A stretch of DNA of 64,000 nt from Hydractinia symbiolongicarpus. Lineage: Eukaryota; Cnidaria; Hydrozoa; Anthoathecata; Hydractiniidae. The notes beneath the pieces are model-generated. The model was given only the letters and a program-made list of their open reading frames with translations, did no database searches and was not told where the DNA came from. The DNA lies in the NCBI RefSeq assembly GCF_029227915.1, contig NC_079875.1, forward strand, positions 8,803,001 through 8,867,000. The letters run 5' to 3'. The translations under genes were made by a program, and so were the position numbers. This document shows positions 1 through 10,833 of this stretch, piece by piece (positions within the stretch are counted from its first letter, which is position 1; each line of letters starts with the position of its first letter).

Positions 1-1110
1 CTATTGACTTCAGTAGTGGCGATAACAAAGAGTACTCTGATGGCAGTTGAAACCAAAGTCTTGGAAGGACAGTTAACACTTGAAAGATGGGCGTGGGCGT
101 TGTTAGCTTTCTGCTTGGATTTGGTCTTTATATCACAGACTAACTGAAGGAATGAAAGTCTCGTACAAGTATTATATATTGTCTCACATTTATTTCTGTT
201 CAAAGATGATCTAGGGAGACAGGGTTAGGGTCACAGAAGTGTGAGTATTAAGATCCGATGATGCAGAATCTGAATAAAAATGTCACAAATCAAACCGAAA
301 TTTTATTTCCTAACAAAGCCAAATTTACCGATTCGGAGCTAGAAAAATTTGTAGTACGTAGAATAATGGAAGACAAAATATCACGTGTTGATGATCGGCT
401 CATTCTGACAAATGGGTCCCTGGAAAGTGTGCTGAGAAAGCGGATTATATTTCTGAAAATATAAAGTTAATTGCGTGTTTACTGCTTGCAATGAAGGAAA
501 TTCATCGTGACAAAATATCATTGATTCAAATTCTTTAAAAAATCTTGCAGGCTACTCTTTAAAAATCAAGATGTAGAAGCTGTTCCAGCATTTAAAGATG
601 GGATATGCTTTAGATATTATTTTAATGCTATTGGAAGGCATCGGCATAAAAGAAAAGAGTGATTTGTATATTTAAGACTCGGATAATCTTTTATCACTTT
701 ACAAATCAGAGTGGCATGTGAAATTATCATTAGCATCGATGAGGACTCTCGACGATAACAAATTTAACACACAGGAATTCCTGCCTGGTAATTCTGACCT
801 TCTTAAATTAAAATTGTAATATAAATAGCGAACATCCTCTCCGGTATCAGATTTGAGAGACAAATATGATGATTTGAGTGCATGGGAAGAATTGGCGTAG
901 GTAGTGATCACTAGTCTTCAACAAACGCCGTGGTAACGAGGCATCACCCTTATTGTTGAATAAATTGTTGAAAAAAAACGGGAACAGTACACGATGGTAT
1001 TTTGAAATCACTTACATCTACTGAAAGAAAGCTGATGAACCGGTAACAATAATTATTTTTGACCTTACTTTCTACATAGCGATGAATAAAATGGTGGTGA
1101 AGAAGAAATT

Positions 1111-1209
1111 AAATTTGACGTGGACTTAATTTGCTAATGACAAAAAATATTGGCATGGCTTTCAGATGAAACTTGCCGAATTCGCCAAATTTTCTCCACG
1201 TCAAATTTT
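1111..1209. repeat. Small inverted-repeat (MITE-like) insertion
   Basis: Fourteen-base arms AAATTTGACGTGGA (1111-1124) and its reverse complement (about 1195-1208) flank about 70 bases. The unit lies in the stretch that separates two pieces of the recombinase-like pseudogene, so it is probably part of an insertion there. No target duplication was resolved. Confidence 0.4.
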
Positions 1210-1489
1210 GTATGAATTAGGTACTATATTGGATGAAAATTTTGCGGCATCAGAATTTCGCGGTTTTGCAACGAGGTCCTAAAAACCAAGAAATTAAAAC
1301 TCCGCGAAATATGGGTTTCCTAAAACCGCGATATTAAAATAATAAAAAATTACGCTTAGGCTCAATATTGTTCATGTGCGAGGGAAAAGGAGACGACAAG
1401 TCCAAGTGCGTCTGTTGCTAGATGTGGTCGCAGCCATTGACACCCTAATCTTAACAAGAGAAACAATTGTGATATGCGATTTAAATAGA

Positions 1490-2165
1490 TTTGATGATGA
1501 AGTGATATAACTTGTCTAATGACGGCTGGTTAATTATTATAGAGGTTGAAACCCTCCGATGATTCTGCATAATAGCAAAACCCTCCTTTTTAACAAGCAT
1601 TCTCTTAAAAAATATATTGACCATTAAACAAGCCGCGTAAAACAGTGGTATAACACAAAACACTAAAAAACAAACATAAAAAGACAACAAACAAAAGAAA
1701 ATAATTTACAAAGAGGTGGCTAGCCACCGCAATGATGAACTCAACCTGTTAGGTGTTTGGAAATAAGCTAGAGGTTGTACTCCTCTAGAGAAAATGCTAA
1801 AAACACAATTCTACCTTTTTTCAAGGAATTAACTAAAAATATAAAAAAATAAAACGGACACAACACATTTGAAAAAATGAACAGAACTTTAACCAAGGGC
1901 AGGTAGGTTTCGACCCATATCTCTGAACATAAGTACCCTGGATATCTAGCTGGGTCACCTCGAAGAGGTCCGCGGACGATCATCAGCAGAAACTATTAGG
2001 CAATTCAAACTGAATTAACACACACGTAAAATAAATAAAACTTATAAAGACGAAACTATCCTTAACCGGATAAATCTTTGAATAGTTCCTAACGGAACAA
2101 ACAGACTTGTGAACCTGGTTATAGCTTTACACGTGTTAAAGGCGCCCAACACTCAGCCTTACACA
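1490..2165 (-). repeat. Repeat B, inverted copy, containing a nested repeat A
   Basis: Read on the minus strand, 2165-2100 matches the part of repeat B containing GTGTAAGGCTG and AGGTTCACAAG (compare 12510-12570 and 27530-27575). Positions 1680-1490 match the 3' end of B, including the GAGGGTTTCAACCTCT hairpin and a GTCATTAGACAAGT segment (compare 12740-12810 and 27800-27860). The two halves are separated by repeat A at about 1692-1995. The copy interrupts the recombinase-like pseudogene. B is non-coding as far as I can see. Confidence 0.6.
1692..1995 (-). repeat. Repeat A, inverted, 5'-shortened copy
   Basis: On the minus strand this matches the 3' half of repeat A at 10275-10588: the TTTCTGCTGATGA start, GTCCGCGGACCTCTTCGAGG, a CTAGAGG/CCTCTAG hairpin, the GGTGGCTAGCCACC palindrome and a T-rich end. 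It sits inside repeat B, so it inserted later than B. Confidence 0.7.
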
Positions 2166-2610
2166 GATCATTGCTGCGGTGGGTCAATTTCCAATTCCAA
2201 AGAGAATCCAAAAACCTATTCAGGTATATCTGTATTTCCAATGTTGCTAAAACAATTGCAAATTTTAAAGAGCCCAGAAAGAATCACAAGTGCTAAACTC
2301 AGAAATTATGTGGTTACAGTGGCACAAATCACTTGCATTAATGATGCAGAAATGGAATGGCTGTCTAATCACCTAGGCCATTCTGTAGAAGTACATAAAA
2401 ATGCCTATCGTTTGCATGACTCTGCAGTCGAGCAAAGGTCAAGCAGGCTTTTGATGGCTGTTTATTCAGGCCATGAAGGTGAAATGTCAAAGTACACCCT
2501 GACAAATCTCAACCTTAAACTTTTTGTTTACAGACCCAAGTGAGGTGGTTCTTCAAGAAGAAGACATTGAAGATCCTGCAGTTCATGTAGACAGTTTTAA
2601 AAACTACGAT

Positions 2611-3936
2611 AAAAACTTTTAAAACAGTGGCTTATATATTGAGGCAATACAATAAGAAACTTGGACAGTTTGAGAGATTTTCAAGTCAGAGTGCTGCATT
2701 ATCACAAAATTGGTACACATAGTTATATATGTGATCCTACTCCAGAAAAAAAAAATTACAACAAAAAGCAGAATCTATGGGTAAAGTATTACCTGAACCA
2801 TTTTTGTCAGCATCTTTGCCAGTAATACCAGAATAATTCTATTTTTTGCTACCAGCTTAAGAAAAAAAGTCCATGTAAAATATAGTTTGTGTGTTTGTGC
2901 TCCAGAAAAAGCGGGACACTTTTGCAAAGTGGATTGTAGATAGAATCAGTGTTATACCTAAAATACAAGAATGTACATCCCGACCGTATACTGGGTCTGT
3001 ACCACAAGTCCATGATAGGGTTGACAAGGCTCCTATTTTAGAAGTGACTCTCGTCTCACCTCAGTCAAAATATAAAAATGCAGACCAAATTTCTTCTAAA
3101 CAAAGTCGAAAAGGTATTCAGTCATCACTCTAAGAAGCAAGGGGACAAAATAGTAGAGCTTAAGATGTCTAAGAAAAAAACATAGAAGGAAAAGTTAACT
3201 ACACTAAAATCCTAATTTGCCTATATTACGTGTTATGAATATAGATCCATATTTTGTTGTCTATTGCGAGAATAAAAACACACCACAGGTCAAAGAAAAT
3301 CAACATATTTATCCACCATTTCCATTTGTGAGGAGTTCAGATATGATATCAGAAGAAATAAGTAAAATCAATGAAAAAATTTTTGTTACTGTCTGCGTTA
3401 GAATCTGACATAGCAGTAACAAGTGTTATTGAGTAACAGATAAGGAATTAAGAGTCAGGCCAGCTTTAAATTTCGTGAAAGTCCTTTTACTACCTCATTG
3501 TTTAACAGACTTGGAAGTAATGAACCAAACACTAAAAAAGGTTTTAAAACCCTTGCCCATAACATGATATTTGGAAACATGAAGGATGCCAAAAACAAAA
3601 TTTGACAATATAAACTTTCATATACCCGTGGTTTGGTCATTGAGCTCTTAACTTTATCCAAATGGCAAATTGATTTGCAAAGGGAAATATTGAATTTTTA
3701 GAAGTATAATGCGGTAACGAATAAAAACATTTGGATCCACAAAAACATAATTATTATCAATAATTATTACGATCAGATTCATGTGCAGCTTGCACTTATG
3801 ACTCAAACATGGTGTGATTTCGTGTCATATACTGCAAAAGAATGGTTATAGCCATAGAACAAAAGTAAAGCGTTTTGATTTTTACTGTTTGTTGAATAAG
3901 ATAGCAGCAAAACATGAAGCAAAAAAGAGCTAAAGT
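2611..3936. other. No recognisable gene
   Basis: AT-rich sequence with only short reading frames (2891-3133 and 3217-3408 on plus, 3455-3661 on minus). None resembles a family I know. Some may be further decay of the upstream pseudogene. Confidence 0.4.
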
Positions 3937-4112
3937 GTTGCAAGCTGTTTTTGTGCAGACTAATAGCTATGTATATATCACTTTATCACTTTTAACATAT
4001 ACATATATATATATAACATCATTTGTTGCAAGCTGTTTTTGTGCAGACTAATAGCTATGTATATATCACTTTATCACTTTTAACATATACATATATATAT
4101 ATAACATCATTT
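3937..4112. repeat. Perfect 88-bp tandem duplication
   Basis: The unit beginning GTTGCAAGCTGTTTTTGTGC at 3937 is repeated without visible mismatch at 4025. Each unit contains an AT dinucleotide tract (CATATATATATATAAC). The identity indicates a recent duplication. Confidence 0.9.
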
Positions 4113-4127
4113 TGTTTAAAGGATTTT

Positions 4128-4712
4128 TTAAATATATAATTTATGATTAAAACTTCCTAGCATTTTTAACAGGACAACTCTGTCAACGATGTGATAACAT
4201 TTGAGCCGTTGAATAATCCGTTCAACATGGATTCTTTCGTTTGCAATTTGCTGGCTTTTAACAACTTCTGCTTCTGTTATTGCGATATGAGCAGAGACAA
4301 TGAATCCACCTTTTAAATCAGAAAGAAGCAACCAATCAAAGGCAAGGTGTAAGAGGCCAATGGCCTTAGACCCTACACTAGGAGGACGAGCACCTGCTTT
4401 AACACATTTCATGTTATTTAGTTGCTTTACCGGGGAAGAGATAGGAGTATTAAAGTCAGTAAAAAATAGACGCACAACAGAATCGTGGTGAAATGTAAAC
4501 CGACCCTGTGCAAGGTCAGTTTTGCAGCGACCTAAGACATGGATTGTGATGCATACTTGCTTACCACATAAGAAACAGGAAGATTTAGTACATAAACGGC
4601 AGCACTTCAATTTACTTGGTGATGAGAGAACGTAGTAGGTGGCGCCTAAACAAAAAAGCAAGCAAGTTTGGGGGCATGCCCAGCAATGATTTCCAGGAGA
4701 AATCGTTTTCAA
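4128..4712 (-). pseudogene. C-terminal remnant of a DDE_Tnp_4-type transposase
   Basis: The last 55 or so residues (about 4128-4290) read ITEAEVVKSQQIANERIHVE, then a QRLKCYHI segment. The pattern of IA-x-x-RIHVER followed by R-x-K is the third catalytic (Glu) block of the DDE_Tnp_4 family (PIF/Harbinger and IS4EU transposases). The upstream ~140 codons are Cys-rich and I could not align them to the family, so the first two catalytic acids are not visible in this frame. The piece is probably an old truncated transposon. Confidence 0.5.
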
Positions 4713-4989
4713 TGTAACTATCCCATCTGGTCCAGTACCCTTGCACTTGTAACTACATAGCCTTACTTATATGATCTTCATGGATGTCTCCCACACTCTC
4801 TGTTACCAATCTTCTGTAAGGGTAACATCCCTTGAATCTGGGTACTTAAGGGTTGGGATGCATACCTACGCCACATGTACCATGTTGGGGTGAGTCTTTC
4901 CTTTCAGATTCAGACTTTCTAACTGCGCCCAACACACTCCAATTACCCACCTTTACCGTTGGCAAGCCTCCTGAAACGAATGAGTCCTT

Positions 4990-5640
4990 CGCATCCCTCA
5001 AAAACAAGTGTCCAGTGAGTTTAGATAACTTTAGTATGAACGTTGGGCTTTTTACCGATAACAGAAAGGGTGCACAGGACGCGTATAAACACAAATTGGT
5101 GGTGGAATGATGCAGATGAAGCCACTTTCTTATACAAGATGATACCTTTTGCTCAAGAGTACTGGCGCACGACATTGAGACATTCTACCTCCAATGTGCA
5201 CAACCAACATCCAACCTCTGGAGCACTCAACTAATGTCCAGGCTATGACGTGCAGAACCAACGCTCAACCTCCAACTGGTGAAGCCCCTACAAAATCCCC
5301 TACGCGTGCAGCAAATGTTCACCCTTAAACAAATGTAGCCAACGACCAACCTCCTTTGTGTGCTGCCTCCTACCAAGGAACAATCTCATCAGCCGAGGAG
5401 ATCGACTCGAACACATACAGTTAAGAAGTTTTATGAACCTGAAACCGCTAAATACGTTTCCCAAAATGAACGATAAACACTCTTCCGGACCGACTATGAT
5501 TAACAGACTATTAATCTGGGAGGGAGATGTAGAATATGGACTGTTTACGTTACTATTTGTTATTATCATTCTCCTTAAGAGACAAGAGAGGAGTTGAACG
5601 TCCTCCACCATACCTTAGTTTAAAGGGGCGATTGTGGAAG
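4990..5640 (+). mobile_element. Possible LTR-retroelement 3' tail and LTR start
   Basis: In one frame the segment near 5380-5460 reads PRRSTRTHTVKKFYEPETAK, resembling the basic RRSTR tail of Ty3/Gypsy polyproteins. It is followed at about 5518-5528 by a purine run (GGGAGGGAGA) and TGTAGAATATGG at 5529. That is the order polypurine tract, then LTR start. No second LTR is in view and the frame is broken, so this is tentative. Confidence 0.35.
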
Positions 5641-5715
5641 TCCCATGAAATGCCACATGGTGATGGTGTCACTTTAAAAAACACCCAGTCCGGTCTGTGA
5701 ACGGTTGGCGCTAGG

Positions 5716-6201
5716 AAGGGCATCCAGCTGTAAAACAATGCCAAAACTCTTTATTAATGGCCGTAAGAATAGTTAATCAGACAAACTGCGTAAACGGGGC
5801 TGGAACTCTAAGGAGTGAAGGTGTCGCGCACGGTAGGGCAGATGTCAGATGTGTAATGCCAGTCTGAGAGACAGAAAGAGTTCAGATGAGCTAAGAAGCA
5901 GGCTAATTCTCCGTAGAATTAAAGATGTTATCCAGATAAGAATTGGCTGGGGCACTTGGAAAGAATGGAGGAGGATAATTGGGTAAGAAAGTGTAGAGAC
6001 TTGATAGTTCCTGGGGCAAAGTCCAGAGGCAGACCGAGAAAGACTTGGCAGGAGGTTATAAGGACAGACTTGATAGAGAGGAAGTTGAGTTTAGATCTAA
6101 CAAAGTCTAGATCAGATTGGAAGAGGGTCATTAATATACCCCGTCCAACCCATGCTAGCATGGAAAACGGACGTTAAGCCGAGAATGATGATGATGATTA
6201 C
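5716..6201 (+). mobile_element. LINE 3'-end remnant with GAT-repeat tail
   Basis: From 5956 the frame reads MERMEEDNWVRKCRDLI and then SRGRPRKTWQEVIRTDL, the typical C-terminal end of an RTE/jockey-like LINE reverse transcriptase (GHxxRM ... RGRPRKTW). It ends with the stop at 6175 followed by a short GAT microsatellite (6185-6198), as expected for a LINE tail. The upstream GGAAGGGCATCCAGC motif (about 5716) is common in LINE-derived repeats. The element is 5'-truncated and frameshifted. Confidence 0.6.
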
Positions 6202-6469
6202 TGTTTCCTTTTGTTTATTTAGAAAACCACATTCTTTACTAAAATATATATATATAAAGAAAGACACTTTGTTTAATAAGGATAGAATATAAGAATTGGA
6301 TAGGAATACTCCCAATTTTAACAAAGTGGTTATACAAGTTATACGAGTAATAAAACTTGTACTTTCTGCATGAAGATGTTCTGCCGTTATATTAAATGCA
6401 TCTTGTGATTTCCCTGTATGGAGTGACTAGATATCACGTTTGACATCACTCTGAGATATGGAAAAAGAG

Positions 6470-7235
<766 letters not shown>

Positions 7236-7239
7236 TAGC

Positions 7240-7800
7240 ATTAGTGGTGATTTTGGGAGTGTTTAGAACATGGTTAAGGTGAAATGCAAATTCGACGACA
7301 ATTTGCTACACGATTATTTGTATTTGTAATGGATGTTTTACTGTAAACAGTAAATACGGTCAAATTCTCCTTTGATTAAAACTGCTTTCGTCTGTTATAA
7401 TATCAGGTCCCCCTTGCTTGATGCGTTTCCTGCATTAAAGATTATATTTTTGTATGTTTTGTATGTCATCTATATAAATATAACCTTTATAATCGTTCAG
7501 ATGTATTATAATATCTGCGTTAGATAACCTCACAAATATCCAGGGATATAGCCTGTCTATTATTTCCAGGAGGGGCCATGGCTTAGATGGAGAGTCCTAG
7601 AGTATTTAATGCTTATTTTGAGCTACGCAGACCCAATTAGGGCCCGCGCTCTACTAGACAACTCCCGGCAACATCCAAGGGCCCAAACAGTTGGATAAAA
7701 ACCATTCAGTTATTATTTAACATATGAATGTTTTGGTCTAAACGAAAAGAACATAATATATATACGTAAACCTAGTATAGTGTCAATTAGTTCATTATCC
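7240..7800. other. No recognisable gene; possible LTR sequence
   Basis: There are no convincing reading frames. If the integrase fragment to the right belongs to an LTR element read on minus, its 3' LTR would start at about 7806 (minus-strand TGTAGGATAATG, just after GGTGGGGGA) and run leftward into this stretch. The far end could not be placed without the partner LTR. Confidence 0.3.
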
Positions 7801-7802
7801 TA

Positions 7803-9050
7803 CATCCCCCACCAGTTCGTTACTACTATAAACCGAAATCAAATCCAATGTCCAATCTCAGGTTCATATAGTGCTGGACGCCGTGTAGATTGACAAGGTA
7901 GGGAAGGAACCTCAAGGGTGCTGTCCTGATCTGTCGACGGGGGTGATGGCACTGTAACTGTTCCCGTTGCGGTAGGAGTGTCGATGGTGGGGTCAGATGG
8001 TTATTCGGGATCAACAGAGTAGTGCCATCCAAACGTGCGTTGACGTCTGGGACTTAGGGGGTGGGCAGGTCGAAATATGACACTGGGGACGGTCCACTTG
8101 TGAAGTTGCGATTGGTAATGGCAGGCGATGGTGGAAGGAAGCGTCGTAGGTACCGCCTTTTACGTCAAGTCACTCTTCCAGTGCCATCAACCTTAAGGGA
8201 GTAACTGTCATTACCATACCTCTACCACTGTTCTGGAGTGATCCCTTAGTTTAGGGTGATTTCCAGTATATAGCAATGCTTTAATGTAGATAGTGGACGA
8301 GAATGTTCATTTCGTCTTTCCGCAAAGTTGAGGAAACGTTCTCGCAGAGCTTCCTCCTCTTTGATCCAGGCATCCCTCCACAAGGGTCGAATATTCTGGT
8401 TGATGAATTTTTTCAAACAGCTGGCAAAAGCAAACGCATCCCGGAGAGGTCTCCCAAAAACAAAGCTGGCGACAGATCACAATCACGGTCAGGAGTGTTC
8501 CGGAGCTGAATCATGGCACAGAGGAAACTTTCTGAATTCAGGCTACCCAATGGTCCGGTATTGAAGCGTAGGTAGGTTCAGGTAGGTACCAGTCGCGTTG
8601 GACACAAACTCAAGGCCACCGTTGCTAGAGATCTTGGTTGGTATGCCAAAACGTGAGAAATAGTTCCGCTGACAAGTAATGAGGCCCTCCGGTCCTGCTT
8701 GATGAGAGCTAGGAGGGGCTTGGAATACATCACACAATCCTGAAAATCTATCACCAACGACCAGATAATGGTTCCCAACGCAATCGAAAAAATCAGCATG
8801 TATCATCTCGAACGGAGTTGACGGAGGTGTAGAGACAATGACTGGGAGTGGGGCTTGTGATTGGGCATTCCTGACAAAATCTTTCTAGCTCTGTCTAACA
8901 CGTTTGATATCGTCGGTTATTCCAGGCCAGAAAAGTATTGTTCGAGCACGAGCACCCATCAGTGAGACATCTTGGTGTGCCGAAAGACTTGCTACAAGGT
9001 CTTCCAAAACAACAGTCGCATTGCCATCTAACCCTGATTTTAGGAATTGC
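7803..9050 (-). pseudogene. Ty3/Gypsy-type integrase fragment, decayed
   Basis: On minus, 9050-8885 encodes a zinc-binding-like segment (LSAHQDVSLMGARARTILFW then PGITDDIKR). Positions 8806-8543 encode a core segment (MIHADFFDCVGNHYLVVGDR, then FGIPTKISSNGG). Around 8460-8250 come pieces of the C-terminal region, and 8032-7826 is a basic tail. Core residues have decayed: the expected second Asp block reads SSNGG where SDNG is usual. A purine tract just before 7806 fits a polypurine tract. The upstream end of the element is missing; at about 9050 the sequence switches to the plus-strand USP gene. Confidence 0.6.
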
Positions 9051-9908
9051 GGTCTAAAAAACTTGGGAAACACATGTTATGCAAACTCCATCTTACAATG
9101 TTTTTATAACCTTCCAAAAGTTAAAGAAGCCATTTCTGTCAGCAAAACAACCTCAAAGTTAGGCGAAGCATTTGTATGTGTTCTTCAAAGTTTGGCTGTT
9201 TCTAGAAGTCCAGTTGATCCCTCCCATTTTTTGCGTGCTATGAAACATCATATCTCAGCTGCGAAGGGAAGTGCACTTAATATCTTGGCTCAGCACGACG
9301 TCCCCGAGGTTCTTGAATATCTCCTACCTGGTCTGTCATTAGACTTTCCATTTCTTGGAACTCTTTTTAGTATTGGCATCAAGACATCAACCACTTGCAA
9401 TTCATGTCATATTACCAGCTCCTCAGAAGTTATAGCACCATGCATCCAACTTTCTCTGCACCCTACGTTACAATCTTCCTTAGCTAATTTCTTCGAAAGC
9501 GAGGAGTTGTCAGACATCAATGCCTACTTCTGCCATGTTTGCAACCCTCATCAAACTGCTCTAGTTGAAAAAGAGGTAGTGTCGTACGGTTCCCATCTCA
9601 TTTTACAGCTAAAACGTTTTGCCAGTGCCAACGGCCTTGTGTCAAAAATTGCCTCTTGTATTACTGCTTACCCTGGTACCCTTTTCATACCTTTAACCGT
9701 AGATGGAGAAGTGAAATTTCGTAAAAATTTTCAATTAAGGGCTATTATCAACCATTGCGGCAACTTAAATAATGGTCACTACGCAACCATAGCCTTCGAC
9801 CAAATGGTACACAGGTGGATACATTGCAACGATAGAGCAGTAGTTTTCTGGGATGACCGCCTTATTAACAGTCACGAGTCATATGTTTTCTTTTTAGAAG
9901 AGCTGTGA
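8904..9908 (+). CDS. Ubiquitin-specific protease (UCH domain), intronless
   Basis: Residues 47-334 form a near-complete USP-type ubiquitin carboxyl-terminal hydrolase, which cleaves ubiquitin from proteins. The Cys box GNTCYANS has the catalytic C58, the His box NNGHYATI has H292, and WIHCND carries the third residue (D310 or N309). Two CxxC pairs (CNSC, CHVC) match the structural zinc site of USPs. The LILQLKRF segment and the terminal SYVFFLEEL are also typical. Residues 1-46 are not USP: they are the antisense of a Gypsy integrase fragment, so the annotated start is accidental and the true N-terminus was lost at about 9045. There are no introns and no frameshift. The stop is followed 28 bases later by repeat A. 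A decayed second copy lies at 25100-25455 with the same downstream junction. Catalytic residues look intact; expression is unknown. Confidence 0.8.
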   Translation: MISSVIPGQKSIVRARAPISETSWCAERLATRSSKTTVALPSNPDFRNCGLKNLGNTCYANSILQCFYNLPKVKEAISVSKTTSKLGEAFVCVLQSLAVSRSPVDPSHFLRAMKHHISAAKGSALNILAQHDVPEVLEYLLPGLSLDFPFLGTLFSIGIKTSTTCNSCHITSSSEVIAPCIQLSLHPTLQSSLANFFESEELSDINAYFCHVCNPHQTALVEKEVVSYGSHLILQLKRFASANGLVSKIASCITAYPGTLFIPLTVDGEVKFRKNFQLRAIINHCGNLNNGHYATIAFDQMVHRWIHCNDRAVVFWDDRLINSHESYVFFLEEL

Positions 9909-9935
9909 TAAGAATATTTTAACCGGAATGAGTCA

Positions 9936-10588
9936 GCAAGGGGGCTTGACTACACTCAGTCTTGTCTTTGGAGAGTGACGACTCCACTTATTACCCCAGT
10001 CAAAAATAAAACAAAATCAAATAAAAATTAAGTTAGCAAGGGGGTTTGATCATACTTGGTCTTGTCTTTGGAGAGTGACGACTCCACTTATTACCCTAGT
10101 TAAAAAATAAATAAATAAATAAAAAAATAAAAAATAAAAAAAAAAATATTAGCAGGGGGGTTTGATCACACATGATCTTGTCTTTGGAGAGTAACGACTC
10201 CACTTATTACCTGAGTTAAAAACAAAGAATAGCACAGTTGAACAGAAAGTGGTCAAAGTTAATTTTAGGAAGATATGTCTAGTTTCTGCTGATGACCGTC
10301 CGCGGACCTCTTCGAGGTGACCCAGCTAGACATCCAGGGTACTTAGGTTCAGAAATATGGGTCGAAACCTACCTGCCCTTAGTTAAAGTTCTGTTCATCT
10401 TTTCAAATGTGTTGTGTCCTTTTTATTTTTTTATGTTTTTTTTAATTAATTCCTTTTAAGAAGGGAGAATTGTGCTTTTTGAGGCATGTTCTCTAGAGGA
10501 GTACAACCTCTAGCTTATTTCCAAAGACCTGACAGGTTGAGTTCATCATTGCGGTGGCTTGCCACCTCTTTGTAAATTATTTTCTTTC
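9936..10588 (+). repeat. Repeat A, most complete copy
   Basis: Three tandem modules start at about 9934, 10034 and 10151 (AGCAAGGGGG..TTGA, then GAGAGTGACGACTCCACTTA). They are followed by the TTTCTGCTGATGACCG block with GTCCGCGGACCTCTTCGAGG (10275-10320), a spacer, hairpin 1 (CTAGAGG/CCTCTAG, about 10492-10513), hairpin 2 (GGTGGCTTGCCACC, about 10552) and a T-rich end. There is no long reading frame and there are no terminal inverted repeats. It directly follows the USP stop codon. Confidence 0.75.
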
Positions 10589-10602
10589 TAGCACATAGAG
10601 AA

Positions 10603-10821
10603 TGTGGTATAACAGCACGGTCCTCGTAAATCACTACATCGTCAATCTCATACAATTCCTGTCCAATAACGCCAGAACGCTGTTGAGAGATACCAGCAGG
10701 ACAAGAAATAACACGGGTGTCTCGTAATATAGTTAAATACAAAGAGGCTATATACACTTCACTCTGTGACTTATATATACAAATATAGAACATATGTATA
10801 TATGCAGTCTCCGACACTACA
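10603..10821 (-). repeat. 3' LTR of Gypsy-type element
   Basis: On the minus strand a purine run (AAAAAGGGGAG) is followed by TGTAGTGTCGGAGACTG, and the unit ends GTTATACCACA. The boundaries therefore have the TG...CA form of an LTR, length about 219 bases. It directly follows the integrase stop. The partner 5' LTR is not present because the element is cut at 12256. Confidence 0.6.
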
Positions 10822-10833
10822 TTACTCCCCTTT

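Larger units (their letters stand above)
258..2610 (+). pseudogene. Decayed tyrosine-recombinase-like gene, interrupted by nested repeats
   Basis: Translating both sides of the insertions gives pieces, in order, of one protein. Positions 258-1060 (in shifting frames) carry a region with LYKSEWHVKLS, a WEELA segment and an FNKRRGNEAS segment. Positions 1340-1475 give VRGKRRRQVQV followed by DVVAAIDTLI. Positions 2166-2543 give SPERITSAKLRN, then LSNHLGHSVEVH and NAYRLHD. This order and these motifs match a multicopy invertebrate protein family whose C-terminal half resembles a tyrosine recombinase (R in the SAKLR block, LGH histidine, terminal tyrosine). Frameshifts and stops are frequent, and two insertions split it (about 1065-1335 and about 1490-2165), so it is dead. 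The family assignment is from memory and the recombinase relation is an inference. Only the last segment has an uninterrupted frame (2109-2543), whose first ~20 codons are repeat-derived. Confidence 0.55.

Noticed and set aside
4846-5175. Opposed frames of 85-109 residues
   Set aside because: Neither resembles a known protein and both lie in element-derived sequence.
8303-8564. Two overlapping plus-strand frames
   Set aside because: They are the antisense of the Gypsy integrase fragment, whose minus-strand translation makes family sense.
10515-10817. A 100-residue minus-strand frame
   Set aside because: It spans an LTR and the end of repeat A with no protein similarity.
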